NCBI GenBank assembly: GCA_963758335.1
Contig: CAVWVF010000004.1
Location: forward strand, 930,001-994,000
Source of the DNA: Roseiarcus sp963758335
GTDB lineage: Bacteria > Pseudomonadota > Alphaproteobacteria > Rhizobiales > Beijerinckiaceae
Length of the DNA: 64,000 nt
Direction of reading: 5' to 3'
Positions 1 to 8,180 of the stretch are shown here, in pieces (within the stretch, counting starts at the first letter, position 1; every line of letters begins with the position of its first letter). The translations under genes were made by a program, and so were the position numbers. Below the pieces are notes generated by a model that saw only the letters and a list, made by a program, of their open reading frames with translations, was not told the origin of the DNA and searched no databases.

Positions 1-1
1 C

Positions 2-187
2 GAAAGGCGGCCCGCGAAAGCGCTCGCGACGCCGAAGGCCGGCTGCGGCGATTGCTTCCGGTTCGCCGCAGCGGACGTCGAAGCCGGCAACACGATCTCG
101 TCTCTCGAAAAAGGCGAGTGCGAGAAACAGCTCACGGACGACGAGCCCGGACACGGCATTGACACCGCCCCGCCCCCGCCCCTATGA
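2..187 (+). CDS. C-terminal end of a hypothetical protein (partial)
   Basis: An open frame enters from the left edge and stops with TGA just before the tRNA. The codons are strongly G/C at third position, as in the real genes nearby, while the other frames are less biased. The 61 visible residues are hydrophilic, contain three Cys (two in a CGDC motif) and end in a proline-rich tail. I do not recognise a family. It probably belongs to the chromosomal backbone outside the island that starts after the tRNA. Confidence 0.5.
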   Translation, partial: ERRPAKALATPKAGCGDCFRFAAADVEAGNTISSLEKGECEKQLTDDEPGHGIDTAPPPPL

Positions 188-198
188 CACTGCGCCGT

Positions 199-283
199 GC
201 CCAGGTGGCGGAATTGGTAGACGCACTGGTTTCAGGTACCAGCGGTGCAAGCCGTGAAGGTTCGAGTCCTTTCCTGGGCACCA
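199..283 (+). tRNA. tRNA-Leu (anticodon CAG)
   Basis: The sequence folds as a class II tRNA of 85 nt including an encoded CCA. The acceptor stem pairs GCCCAGG with CCTGGGC, the anticodon arm is CTGGT/ACCAG with loop TTCAGGT giving anticodon CAG, a variable arm follows, and the T arm contains GGTTCGAGTCC. Phage-like genes begin immediately downstream, so its 3' end is a candidate attachment site. I could not find a second copy of the 3' end within the window. Confidence 0.96.
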
Positions 284-398
284 TTGGTCTGCAAATAGAC
301 GTTCGAAATCAATAGTTTACCAAACGACGCTTTCGACGGTCCCACATTCCGTCCCACACTTGGACGCGGGGACCGGGCATCCTTGCCGCGCCAACCTA

Positions 399-614
399 TC
401 AGCGCCCGCTCGAACGGATGCGGCGTGCGTTCGTCGGCTTGGTGCGAGGTCGCGGCGCGTCGGCGCCGGCGTCGCCAACGATCCTGACAAGCTCCTCGAG
501 CGGGTCCATGTCTGGTTCCCGCTCGCGTCGATCACCCTTCCTCACGATGCGCGGGCCGTCGTCGGGCGCGGGCTTTCGCCGCAGCCATCCGATCAACTGG
601 CCAAGCAATGTCAT
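399..614 (-). CDS. Small basic hypothetical protein
   Basis: A 71-residue reading frame starts at an ATG preceded by a GAGGGG ribosome-binding site about 6 nt away. The N-terminus has a short amphipathic segment (TLLGQLIGWLRR), the middle is highly charged, and a PLEELVRIVGDAG helix follows before an Arg-rich tail. I recognise no family. It reads toward the tRNA, opposite to the island's main operon. The low-complexity tail may reflect a shifted frame. The rest of 284-884 shows no other convincing gene. Confidence 0.4.
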   Translation of the reverse strand: MTLLGQLIGWLRRKPAPDDGPRIVRKGDRREREPDMDPLEELVRIVGDAGADAPRPRTKPTNARRIRSSGR

Positions 615-884
615 GTCACCCCTCACGCCCGCGAGCGATAGCACCCGCCCCGATGATCGGCGGGCGAGAACGCGCTCGGCGTCGCCCTCGCTTTCTGACA
701 CGATGACAGTGCGCCGCTGCCGTCCAAATCGGCCTGCCCGGGCATGTTGGGGAAAAGCAGCGTCTACCTTTGGCCGCACCTGATCATCGCTGTATCTTGG
801 GCCGCGCGGATAGGCAGCCATCCGACAAGCCGAGACGCACCCTCGGTTTCCGCGCGTCACCCTTGGTGCTGCGAGGTGCGGGCG

Positions 885-1307
885 ATGCCGAAACCGAACC
901 AGCCATCGGAGCAACCCGTCGCAATGAGCGAGGAGCGGCAACTCAATCTCTCGATGATGTCGTCTCCACCGCCATTCGCTGGCGACGACACAAGACTTGA
1001 GTTGCAAGCCGAGGCGGAGAACGAACCCCTCAACCCGACGGTGCGCGAGAGGCTGGTCCAAGCCTTGGTGAAGGCTGAGACGCGAAAGCGAAGACGGGGT
1101 CCGCCTGCGTCAGCATGGCGTCAACGCCTCGCTGTCCCGATGGCGCAGGTCATGAACCAATTCCCAAATGTGACATTGACCGCTCTTGCTCAGATGCTGA
1201 AGGAGCTGGACCTAGAGAATATCCGCGCGAGGCGTCGCAGTTGGGGCCTACCGCACGTATGGCAATCAAGAACTATTTATCGGAAGTTCGCAACGGCCGG
1301 CCCGTGA
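885..1307 (+). CDS. Hypothetical island protein, 140 aa
   Basis: The chosen ATG begins MPKPNQPSEQ; upstream in-frame sequence looks non-coding. The N-terminal 45 residues are acidic and proline-rich, probably disordered. The C-terminal half has a basic stretch (KRRRGPP) followed by a helical segment (ALAQMLKELDLENIRARRRSWGL), which could bind nucleic acid. It stands alone before the small regulatory genes. No family is recognised. Codon use fits coding DNA but is less biased than in the downstream operon. Confidence 0.45.
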   Translation: MPKPNQPSEQPVAMSEERQLNLSMMSSPPPFAGDDTRLELQAEAENEPLNPTVRERLVQALVKAETRKRRRGPPASAWRQRLAVPMAQVMNQFPNVTLTALAQMLKELDLENIRARRRSWGLPHVWQSRTIYRKFATAGP

Positions 1308-1464
1308 CGGGACGCAAACCATTGAAATAGAACAATTCAGGCGCACAACATTTCAAGCCAAGAATTGTTGTGAAAGACAAATCACACGCTCTACCCCACC
1401 TTCCAGCCTCGTTCGCTGAGGTCTTCCAGCGGGCGCAGTCTTTCAATTGGCTGGAGTTAACGAA

Positions 1465-1692
1465 ATGCCCAACGAGAAAGGCGTCGCCTCCCACGACGCC
1501 ATCACGCTCGAAGATCGCCTGAAACACGGCAACCTGACGATCCTCGAAACCTGCAAACTCGCGAACCGCTCCCATTCTGGCTTCTACCAGGACCTGAAGC
1601 GCGGTCTGGTCTCAATCCGGAAGTTGGGCCGCAAGTCGGTCGTCCCCGGCCCTGTTGCCAAGCGGTACATCCAACGCGAGGAGGGCGTCTGA
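1465..1692 (+). CDS. Excisionase/AlpA-like helix-turn-helix protein
   Basis: A 75-residue protein with the layout of MerR/AlpA-type excisionases: LEDRLKHGNLTILETCKLANRSHSGFYQDLKRGLVSIRKLGRKSVV, in which a first helix and recognition helix are followed by a beta wing and a basic 'GRKSVV' turn, then VAKRYIQ. The ATG at 1465 has a GGAG site about 9 nt upstream, so I prefer it to the in-frame ATG at 1447. The stop overlaps the next start (TGATG), so it is the first gene of the island operon. In such elements this protein controls excision or early transcription. Confidence 0.65.
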   Translation: MPNEKGVASHDAITLEDRLKHGNLTILETCKLANRSHSGFYQDLKRGLVSIRKLGRKSVVPGPVAKRYIQREEGV

Positions 1693-1937
1693 TGTCCTCG
1701 CTTGCCGGCGGTCCAAAACTGCCACCTCTGCCCTCCGAACCCGAAAAGGAACCCGTTGTGTTCCCCTCAAACGACAGGGGCTCCCCAAGCGTTGGCGCGC
1801 TGGGAAGCCCCTTAGAAATCGCGGTGCTTGTATCTCTCCGCACCGTCTTGATTAGCATTTTCCGCGTCCTCGCTCAAGCGACTTTGTCGGACCCGGCCTT
1901 CTTCGTGCTGCTCGCCTGCCTGCTGGTGCGGCCATGA
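1692..1937 (+). CDS. Small membrane protein, 81 aa
   Basis: It starts within the stop of the HTH gene. After a proline-rich hydrophilic N-terminus of about 40 residues come hydrophobic stretches at roughly 42-60 (IAVLVSLRTVLISIF) and 68-80 (PAFFVLLACLLV), consistent with one or two membrane helices. No family is recognised. It overlaps the next gene by 4 nt, so it is translationally coupled in the same operon. Confidence 0.5.
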   Translation: MSSLAGGPKLPPLPSEPEKEPVVFPSNDRGSPSVGALGSPLEIAVLVSLRTVLISIFRVLAQATLSDPAFFVLLACLLVRP

Positions 1938-2218
1938 GCGTCGGCGCCTCTACACCCGAACTCAAGTGGCATCTCCGGGAGATCGAAAGGGGCAACCGCC
2001 TCGAAGCCGACTGGATGTCCGACGCGCGGCTCGAGGAACTTGTTGGGCTCTGCGACTTGGTCGCGAGCCACGTCATCAGCGCGCGCGAAGGCGCGTGGCG
2101 CCGAGATCAGGGATTGGCGGGCGTGCATCTGGGGCATGCGCGCGGGGCGCTTATCCTGGCGCTCAAGTTTTTCAACTCGCTCCCCCCCGACGCGAGCGGG
2201 AAGGGGAACACGCCGTGA
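1934..2218 (+). CDS. Hypothetical operon protein, 94 aa
   Basis: Starts at an ATGA overlap with the upstream gene and ends in an overlap with the GTG start of the helicase. The protein is predicted to be mainly alpha-helical with many charged residues (REIERGNRLEADW, ARLEELVGLCDLVASHV). It sits where phage replication operons often encode small helicase accessory or regulatory proteins. No recognisable domain. Confidence 0.6.
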   Translation: MSVGASTPELKWHLREIERGNRLEADWMSDARLEELVGLCDLVASHVISAREGAWRRDQGLAGVHLGHARGALILALKFFNSLPPDASGKGNTP

Positions 2219-3436
2219 ACGCCCCCTTCACCATGCCGGGGCAGCTCCGGCCTCTCCGCCCGTATCAAGAGCGGGCTCTCGCAGATACGCGAAGCGCCCA
2301 CGCCTCGGGCAAGAAGCGGCCCATGGTGCAATTGCCGACTGGCTCGGGCAAAACCTTGCTGGCTGCGCATATCGTCAGAGGCGCGCTCGGCAAAGGCCGG
2401 CGCGTCGCCTTCGTCGTGCCCGCGTTGAGCTTGATCGACCAGACCGTCGCGGCATTCGAAGCTGTAGGCATCCACGCCGTCGGCGTCATGCAGGGCTGTC
2501 ACGAGCGCACGGATTTCGACCAGCCCGTACAGGTCTGCAGCGCCCAGACGCTGGCGCGCCGGAAGAAGCCCAACGTCGATCTTGTGATCGTTGACGAGGC
2601 TCATCTGATGTTCAAAGCGATCCTGAAATGGATGGCCGAGCCCGCTATGGCGCGCGTCCCGTTCATCGGCTTGTCGGCGACGCCGTGGTCAAAAGGTCTC
2701 GGAAAACATTTCGACCACGTGATCGTCGCGGCCTCGACGCGACAGCTGATCGAGGCCGGCTATCTCGCCCCGTTCAAGGCGTTCGCGCCGTCCGACGTGG
2801 ACTTGTCGGGCGTCTCGACCGTCGCCGGCGATTTTCACGAAGGTCAGCTCGGCGCCGCGATGGACCGGCCGCAGCTCGTCGGCGGCGTCGTGCAGACCTG
2901 GTTAAGGCTCGGCGACGGCCGGCCGACCATCTGCTTCTGCGTCAACAGGAAGCACGCGCAGCACATCTGCGAACGTTTCATCGAGGCGGGCGTGGCGGCC
3001 TCGTACGTTGACGGCGAAACCTCGAGGGAGGATCGCGAGGCCGTCTTCGAACGGTTCAGGTCCGGCGAGACCAGGATTATCGTCAACGTCGCCGTTCTGA
3101 CCGCCGGTGTCGATTTCCCGAATGCGTCCTGCATCATCGACGCCCGGCCGACGAAAAGCCGGATGCGGTTCGTCCAGAGCCTCGGGCGCGGCTTGCGCAC
3201 CGCGCCGGGCAAGACCGACTGCCTCATTCTCGACCACGCCGGCAATCACCTCCGGCTGGGAATGGTGACCGACATCCACCAGGATTGCCTCGACGACGGC
3301 ACCGAGCGGCAGGGTCGGCGTCTGGCCGAACCACCCGCAGATACGTTGCGCGGAGCCCCGGCCGCCGTGCCTCGACACGAAGAATTGGGTCAAGTCGCGC
3401 CAGATCGCTTGGGCGAAGCAGCGGAGGGCGGGCTGA
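2215..3436 (+). pseudogene. Phage-type DEAD/DEAH-box superfamily 2 helicase, internally deleted and frameshifted
   Basis: Starts at a GTG overlapping the previous stop. Helicase motifs are intact: Walker A PTGSGKT (residues about 41-47), motif II DEAH, motif III SATPW, and C-terminal motifs with a VDGETSREDRE/RFRSGE segment and the QSLGRGLRT arginine finger. After LDDGTERQ (about 3300) the long frame loses its high GC3. The +1 frame instead has high GC3 and reads RVGVWPNHPQ ... TKNWVKSRQIAWAK, which I know as the usual C-terminus of this phage helicase family, ending TGA at 3434-3436. The normal Cys-rich linker is missing. An internal deletion joining two frames explains this. The uninterrupted frame runs on to 3645, so automated callers would fuse it with the next gene. 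Confidence 0.75.
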
Positions 3437-3645
3437 TGAGCAAGCGGCCAGACAAGAAGCGCATGTCGAAGGAGCTGCGCAGGGCTGTCGAGGCCTGTGA
3501 CCAGCTTAACGACAAAGACGCGGTCGCCCTCCTCGACATGCTCTGCAGCGTGGGCCACTACGGCGGCGATCTCACCCAGCTGCTCGCCGGGTGGGGCTAC
3601 CCCATCCCGCGCTCTCTGATGAAGAGGAGCGCGTCCAATGGGTAA
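3436..3645 (+). CDS. Small hypothetical protein following the helicase
   Basis: The ATG at 3436 sits in a TGATG overlap with the true helicase stop in the shifted frame. This matches the translational coupling used throughout the operon, so I treat it as a separate 69-residue gene although it is also in frame with the helicase. The N-terminus is basic (MSKRPDKKRMSKELRR), followed by an alpha-helical region with VALLDMLCSVGHYGGDLTQLL. Function unknown. It overlaps the next gene by 8 nt. Confidence 0.55.
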   Translation: MSKRPDKKRMSKELRRAVEACDQLNDKDAVALLDMLCSVGHYGGDLTQLLAGWGYPIPRSLMKRSASNG

Positions 3646-4201
3646 GCGCCGCAACCAAATTGCTGGGCAGTTTGTCTCGCGCCCCAGGCAGCTGGTGGAA
3701 AGCCCGGCGATGCGCGTGCTCAGTTTGGCCGCACATCAGGCTCTCATGCGCATCGAGATCGAGCACATGAGCCACGGCGGCGTCGAGAACGGCAAGTTGC
3801 CTTTGACGTATCTCCAGCTCGAGGAGTGGGGCGTCCGCCGCCATAGCGTCGCCTCAGCGATCCGCGAACTGGTGGCCCTCGGCATCATCGAAATCACGCG
3901 GCGCGGCTACAGCGGGGCTGCCGACATGCGCGCGCCGAGCCACTACCGGCTGACCTACCTCCAAGCGTGGAATGCCAAGGATACTGGCACCCACGAATAC
4001 CTGAGGGTAGGCTCAGTCGACCAGGCTGAGGCCATTGCGGCTGCGGCCCACAAGGGGGCCGACCCCCGCAACGTGGAGCGTGGCAAAAAGAATTTTGCCA
4101 CCCCCCAAATCGTCCAAAGGTCGCCCCCCAAAACGTGGGGTACATGCCCGCCCCCCAAAACGTGGGGCTCTTTCTATATCTCGGGTGGGTACCGCCGCTG
4201 A
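3638..4201 (+). CDS. Winged-helix replication-initiator-like protein
   Basis: A 187-residue protein. Residues 25-95 form a likely winged helix (VLSLAAHQALMRIEIEH ... LTYLQLEEWGVRRHSVASAIRELVALGIIEITRRG), as in phage replication proteins and MarR-like domains, where a recognition helix precedes a basic wing. The C-terminal 60 residues are disordered and carry two copies of PPKTWG encoded by near-identical DNA repeats. It lies directly downstream of a helicase, an arrangement resembling lambdoid O/P or DnaC-type modules. The repeats and hairpin inside its 3' end may be the replication origin it recognises. Family assignment is by pattern only. Confidence 0.6.
   Translation: MGKRRNQIAGQFVSRPRQLVESPAMRVLSLAAHQALMRIEIEHMSHGGVENGKLPLTYLQLEEWGVRRHSVASAIRELVALGIIEITRRGYSGAADMRAPSHYRLTYLQAWNAKDTGTHEYLRVGSVDQAEAIAAAAHKGADPRNVERGKKNFATPQIVQRSPPKTWGTCPPPKTWGSFYISGGYRR
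4081..4167. repeat. Hairpin plus direct repeats inside the initiator-like gene: candidate replication origin
   Basis: A perfect AT-rich inverted repeat TGGCAAAA-AGAA-TTTTGCCA occupies 4081-4100. It is followed by a degenerate unit beginning CCCCCCAAATCG at 4101 and two exact units CCCCCCAAAACGTGGGG at 4124-4140 and 4151-4167, with a 27-nt period. Lambda-type phages place origin iterons and an AT-rich stretch inside the initiator gene, so this may be an origin bound by the protein it lies in. The alternative is simple coding repetition. Confidence 0.45.
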
Positions 4202-4202
4202 T

Positions 4203-4472
4203 GTGGGAGGCGCTGAGACGTCTAGGCTGACGCCGACCGGCCTCCCGCTGACGGTCGTCGCCGACGCGCCGCAGCCCGATGACGCGCTCCTCTCGCAGAG
4301 CCCTACCGACCGTCCCGCCGGGAAAGCCGTGCTCGTCTGGCACGCGCCGGTCGTCACCGAGCTGTTCGGAGATGAAGCGCGCGCGAGGCGGGCGGACATC
4401 GAGCGGGCCGAGATGGAGCTGGCCGAGATCGTCGCCATGCGGGCCTCGATCCGCCCCGCAATCGCAATTTGA
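4203..4472 (+). CDS. Hypothetical protein, 89 aa
   Basis: The GTG at 4203 is favoured because it overlaps the preceding stop, as for neighbouring genes. The C-terminal half is convincing: a hydrophobic VLVWHAPVVTELFG segment and a charged helix ARRADIERAEMELAEIVAMRA. No domain recognised. It ends 16 nt before the ParB-like start. Confidence 0.5.
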   Translation: MGGAETSRLTPTGLPLTVVADAPQPDDALLSQSPTDRPAGKAVLVWHAPVVTELFGDEARARRADIERAEMELAEIVAMRASIRPAIAI

Positions 4473-4488
4473 CAAGGACATCAAGCAC

Positions 4489-5372
4489 ATGAACGCCATA
4501 ATCCGCCACTCCAGGCCGGCCGGGGTGCTGCTGGACCAGATCGACTTGCCCGCCAACGCGCGCCCGACCAACGCGACGGACGTTGTCGCCCTCGTCAGCT
4601 CGATCCGGGCGATCGGCCTGCAGGTCCCGGTCACCGTCATCGAGCGCGGGGGCCGGTATCTGCTGATCGCCGGCAGGCACCGGCTTGAGGCCCTCGCGCA
4701 ATTGGCGAGGAGCGCGTCCCTGCCCGTGTCGCGGACTTCGACGACATCGAGGCGCGGCTCTGGACCATCTCCGAGAACCTGCACCGCACCGAACTGACCG
4801 TGATCCAGCGGTCCGAGCAGATCGCGGAATACGCCAAGCTGACGAAGGAGCGGCTGGAGGCCCAGAAGCAGGCGCCGGTCGATCAGAGGCCCGCGCGGCC
4901 CGATCCTGTCGAGCTGTACATCAAGATGGGCGGGAAAATGCCGCAGGCTAACCGCGAGGGGGTTTCTGTCCAACTTGGCCAGAAACCTCAGGGCGGCCGG
5001 CCGGAAGGCGGCGACAGCTTCGCAGCTCGCGAGCTGGGCATCACCCGGCAGGAAGTCCGCCGCGCCGAGACCATCGCGTCTCTTCCGGATGAGGTGAAGG
5101 CGAAGGCCGCCGGTCTCGGCCTCGACGACAATCAGTCTGCGCTGCTGCAGGCCGCCAAGGCGCCAACGCCCAAGGCCCAGGTTGAGACGCTCGTGCGCCG
5201 CGCCGAGGGTCCGGCACAGCCCAGCGCCCGGCCGCTCCGCAACCTGGAGTACCTCGCGGCTGGCGAGTTCGCGCGTTGGATCAAGATCACCACCCCGAAC
5301 GACCGGCCGCACGTAATCCGGATGCTGCGGATGGCTGCCGACATCCTCGAAGACGAGCTGGAGGCAAAGTGA
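4489..5372 (+). pseudogene. ParB-like nuclease-domain protein, broken by a 1-nt deletion
   Basis: The first frame encodes the ParB/Srx N-terminus: LDQIDLPANARPTN ... LVSSIRAIGLQVPVTV ... YLLIAGRHRLEAL, containing the GxHRxxA-type nucleotide-binding motif. Frame 1 is lost after CAATTG near 4704. Restoring one G (GGGCGAG instead of GGCGAG) gives a continuous protein through the ENLHRTELTVIQRSEQI motif, the second conserved ParB box, into a frame running to 5372. The C-terminal part has a KorB/ParB-like helical region (FAARELGITRQEVRRAETIASLP). With ParA and a ribbon-helix-helix protein downstream it would form a partition or copy-control system. An AAGGA site precedes the ATG. One missing base may be a sequencing error. 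Confidence 0.8.
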
Positions 5373-5896
5373 TGGACCTGAAGACCTTCCACAGCATGCT
5401 CATGCCGCCCAGCCTGGAGGTGATCCGCTTCCTCAAATCGGAGGGCGTAGGCGTCGACAACTTGTGCGGACCCGAGTTGCCTGCGTTCCCCCGCGTCGAG
5501 TTCCATGACGAGCTGCCGTTCTTCGACCTGTCGGGCGACGACGAGGCAGGTCCGGCGCTGGTGTTCTTGGCGAGAGATGACCTGAACGAGCCCGACGATC
5601 TCGTGGCTTGGTCGCCTCGCCAGAAGCGCCTCGCGTCCTGGTACGACACGCCGATCTTGGGGGCGGAACAACTCTATGCGCCGCGCATCGATCCCGACGG
5701 CGCGCTGAAAATCTATGAAAGCCCGATGGGGTGGCTGCGCAACGGCCGCGACGGCGTGGTCGTGATCAATCAGAGGCGCGCCGCGTGGATACTGTTCCGT
5801 GTCGGGCCCTTCGTCGCGGAGACGGTTGAACACGCGCGTCTGGTCGCCGCCATCGTGGACATGCCGCCGCCGGTCGTGCTGGTTCGGAGCGCTTAG
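5372..5896 (+). CDS. Hypothetical operon protein, 174 aa
   Basis: Starts in a TGATG overlap with the ParB-like gene. Acidic protein with an alternating hydrophobic pattern (LPFFDLSGDDEAGPALVFLARDDLNEPDDLVAWSP, GVVVINQRRAAWILFRVGPF), suggesting an alpha/beta fold. Family not recognised. Its conserved position beside ParB-like genes in rhizobial elements is my recollection and untested here. Confidence 0.65.
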   Translation: MDLKTFHSMLMPPSLEVIRFLKSEGVGVDNLCGPELPAFPRVEFHDELPFFDLSGDDEAGPALVFLARDDLNEPDDLVAWSPRQKRLASWYDTPILGAEQLYAPRIDPDGALKIYESPMGWLRNGRDGVVVINQRRAAWILFRVGPFVAETVEHARLVAAIVDMPPPVVLVRSA

Positions 5897-6019
5897 CCGT
5901 GAGCGCCGCCGTGCATCGCGAGGCGCTGCAGCCCATCAAGCGCACCTCATCGCCAAGCCAACGAACTCGCCGCCGGGCCAAACCCCGGGGGCCTATCCGC
6001 CAACTTAACGAGGATCACT
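5897..6019 (+). other. Gap with a possible decayed small gene
   Basis: A GTG at 5899 opens a frame (VSAAVHREAL) that turns low-complexity. If two single bases are restored (near 5930 and 5953) it reads AAHQAHLIAKANELAAG and joins the next gene in frame. This may be the N-terminus of the following gene or a tiny independent gene damaged by indels. Only weakly supported. Confidence 0.25.
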
Positions 6020-6601
6020 ATGAGCAACGTATTCCCGATGAAAGACCACCGGGGCCAGATTTGGCAGGCGAGCAGCAAGCGCCGCAGGCCATCGGAGGGA
6101 GAACTCGCCGACCGGTTCGCCGACCGCCACAGCAAGGTGGTGCGGTTTCTAACTGCTGCCGAGCGGCCCGGGCGCAAGGCTCAGTGGATCGTGTGTGACG
6201 GCGACGAGTGGCAGCCCGACGACGCCAATCTCGCTCAACGCCTCGCCCGCGAAATCTGCCGCGAGGCCGCCGAGGCCTTCAATTATCCGGCCCTGGACAG
6301 CGCAAGGTCGGTCGACGGCGTGCTTGCCTTGGCCAAGTCTGATCCGCGGCTCGTCGTCAGCGGCTGGCCGTGTCACCCCGACTTGGAGACTGCGGTCGAC
6401 GAGTGGATGGAGGAGCGGTGCGTTCTCGACCCAGGTGCCTGGACCGCGCGCCCGGCGATGCTGGCATCGACGGCTGGGTGGGAGCGCTTCGACGCGGACG
6501 AGCTGTCGGAGGCGCTGAAGGCCAGGGGCATCGTCTACCGCCGCAGGGGGAACGTTCACGGCTTCAACGGCGTGCGCTTGAAGGGTGACGCCGATGAGTG
6601 A
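6020..6601 (+). CDS. Hypothetical protein resembling the C-terminal part of phage primase/D5-type proteins
   Basis: 193 residues; the ATG has a GAGG site 6 nt upstream. The C-terminal half (VDEWMEERCVLDP ... ELSEALKARGIVYRRRGNVHGFNGVRLKGD) resembles the winged tail that follows the helicase domain of phage D5-like NTPases (a 'W-I-E-E-R-C' helix and a 'R-G-x-x-G-x-R-L' ending). No Walker motifs are present, so it cannot be an NTPase by itself. The next gene begins inside its 3' end. Confidence 0.55.
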   Translation: MSNVFPMKDHRGQIWQASSKRRRPSEGELADRFADRHSKVVRFLTAAERPGRKAQWIVCDGDEWQPDDANLAQRLAREICREAAEAFNYPALDSARSVDGVLALAKSDPRLVVSGWPCHPDLETAVDEWMEERCVLDPGAWTARPAMLASTAGWERFDADELSEALKARGIVYRRRGNVHGFNGVRLKGDADE

Positions 6602-6821
6602 GCAACTGTTCAACAGCGTGGTTGCGGCCTTCGACGAGGCCTGCGCGCATGATGGCCTTGACGTCGCCCAGACGCTGGCTACGACCACCCTCGCCGCGAC
6701 GCTGCGGTTCCTCCTCACTGCAGCCGGCGCCGAGGCCGCGAGAAAGGCGCTCAAGGACGCAGCGGTTGATCTGGAGACCTCGATCGCGATCGAAAAACCG
6801 GGGGCGGTGACATGGCACTGA
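6594..6821 (+). CDS. Small alpha-helical hypothetical protein, 75 aa
   Basis: Starts at ATG 6594, overlapping the upstream gene by 8 nt, and overlaps the downstream gene by 10 nt. Predicted all-alpha and alanine-rich (LATTTLAATLRFLLTAAGAEAARKALKDAA). Function unknown. Confidence 0.6.
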   Translation: MSEQLFNSVVAAFDEACAHDGLDVAQTLATTTLAATLRFLLTAAGAEAARKALKDAAVDLETSIAIEKPGAVTWH

Positions 6822-7378
6822 ATGATGAACCGATAAAGCACGCGGGCGGCCGCTGGGAAAAAGGATTTTCCGGTAATCCAGGGGGCAAGAAGCGCCAGCC
6901 CGAGGCGATCCCCGAGCCAGTGCTGCCGCCTGAAAATATCGGCAGAAATCCGGATGGGACGTTCGCCAAGGGCAATAGCGCCAATCCCGCCGGCAAGCCC
7001 AAGGGCGCGAGACACCGGGCGACGCGGCTCGCCGAAGAGCTGATCGACGGCCAAGTTGAGGAGCTGGTCCAGAAGGCGGTGGCTATGGCCCTTGGCGGCG
7101 ACGCGAGCACGATGCGAGCGCTTCTCGATAGGCTGGTCGCCCCCCGCAAGGATCGTGGGGTTACGATTGAGTTACCGAAGATCGAGAAGGCCTCAGACCT
7201 CATTGCCGCGTCTGCGGCCATCCTGGGCGCTGTGGCCTCCGGCGAGCTGACGCCGGCCGAAGCCTCCGCCATGTCGGCGACGATCGGCAACGTCGCTAAG
7301 GCGATTGAGGTCGCTGAAATCGAGGAACGCCTGCGCAAGATCGAGGAGGCCCAAGCGGCCAAGGGCAACCACTCATGA
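6812..7378 (+). CDS. DUF5681-type protein
   Basis: 188 residues. Two glycine/asparagine-rich boxes, GFSGNPGGKK (about 18-27) and KGNSANPAGKPKGARHRATRL (about 50-70), are the hallmark of the DUF5681 domain common in prophages and islands of Hyphomicrobiales, often near packaging or replication genes. The C-terminus is a long helical region ending in a charged coiled-coil-like stretch (EVAEIEERLRKIEEAQAAK). Molecular role unknown. Confidence 0.75.
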   Translation: MALNDEPIKHAGGRWEKGFSGNPGGKKRQPEAIPEPVLPPENIGRNPDGTFAKGNSANPAGKPKGARHRATRLAEELIDGQVEELVQKAVAMALGGDASTMRALLDRLVAPRKDRGVTIELPKIEKASDLIAASAAILGAVASGELTPAEASAMSATIGNVAKAIEVAEIEERLRKIEEAQAAKGNHS

Positions 7379-7578
7379 GCCGCGGGCTGCGCATCCGCGT
7401 CGAGAAGCTCGAGCAAAACATCCAGTCGAAAGCGCGGCTGTTCGTTATGCGCGAGGACGCATCAAAGGACCCCATCGACGAGCAGATCGCGGCTTACGAA
7501 GCCCCGCATGACGTTACCGCGCGCGACCTCCTCGTCATCCGCCGCCGAGAGCTCCGCAATCCCTCGGGTGCCGCATAG
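7375..7578 (+). CDS. Small island protein, 67 aa, paralogue-like to the gene at 7696
   Basis: Starts in an ATGA overlap with the DUF5681 gene. The N-terminus LRIRVEKLEQNIQ matches the RSRIEKLEVAI start of the gene at 7696, so the two may be diverged duplicates. Predicted helix followed by an acidic segment. Function unknown. Confidence 0.6.
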   Translation: MSRGLRIRVEKLEQNIQSKARLFVMREDASKDPIDEQIAAYEAPHDVTARDLLVIRRRELRNPSGAA

Positions 7579-7695
7579 CGAGCCACACAGCGGGCTCAGG
7601 ACTGGCGCTTCGAGGCCCGGCGACCCCAGCCGACACAAGGCGGTCGACGGGCCGCCTACGCACCGGCAAAAGCATTCTCTGAAAAGGAAGACGAA

Positions 7696-7911
7696 ATGAG
7701 AGTAAATCTGAGAAGCAGGATCGAGAAACTCGAAGTGGCCATAGCGCCCAAGGGCAAGACATTCACCGCATTTTACAAGGGGCATGACCAGGACGGTCCC
7801 TTCGATGACTGGGAGGCGGCCGAGCGCGTCTCCCGCGGCGTCGGCCCGAACGACACGCTTCTCGTAGCCTGCTTCCTTGGCGACGACGACCCGGAGCCGG
7901 AACTGTCATGA
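7696..7911 (+). CDS. Small acidic island protein, 71 aa
   Basis: Begins with a basic RSRIEKLEVAI helix as in the previous gene, then a beta-like segment KTFTAFYKGHD and a very acidic C-terminus. A GGAAGACGAA stretch lies just upstream of the ATG. Short N-terminal coiled-coil plus acidic tail suggests a small interaction partner. The 270 nt that follow (7912-8180) show no gene. Confidence 0.6.
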   Translation: MRVNLRSRIEKLEVAIAPKGKTFTAFYKGHDQDGPFDDWEAAERVSRGVGPNDTLLVACFLGDDDPEPELS

Positions 7912-8180
7912 GCCGGCCTGCTCGAGCCGCTCCAGGCGGGCGATCAGGCGTGACATGGGCGTCGGGAGCGCGCGCCGGGCGGCGTTTTCATGATCTCCCC
8001 GCGATTTTCAGAACCTTTAGACAAGCAAAATCCAATTGATCTATGTCAACATTCGTTCACCGCGAGGGCCTAGTGGTGTCCTGGGCGGGCACGCAATGAA
8101 GCAGCGCATCAAAACTCTCTGGCCCGCGCCGAAAAAGAATCAGGCAATCGGCGGCGAAGGAATTATCAAAGGACGGATTG

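Noticed and set aside
3894..5312. 472-residue minus-strand open frame
   Set aside because: Antisense to the winged-helix and ParB genes; its PTFWGA repeats are just the reverse of the DNA repeats at 4124-4167.
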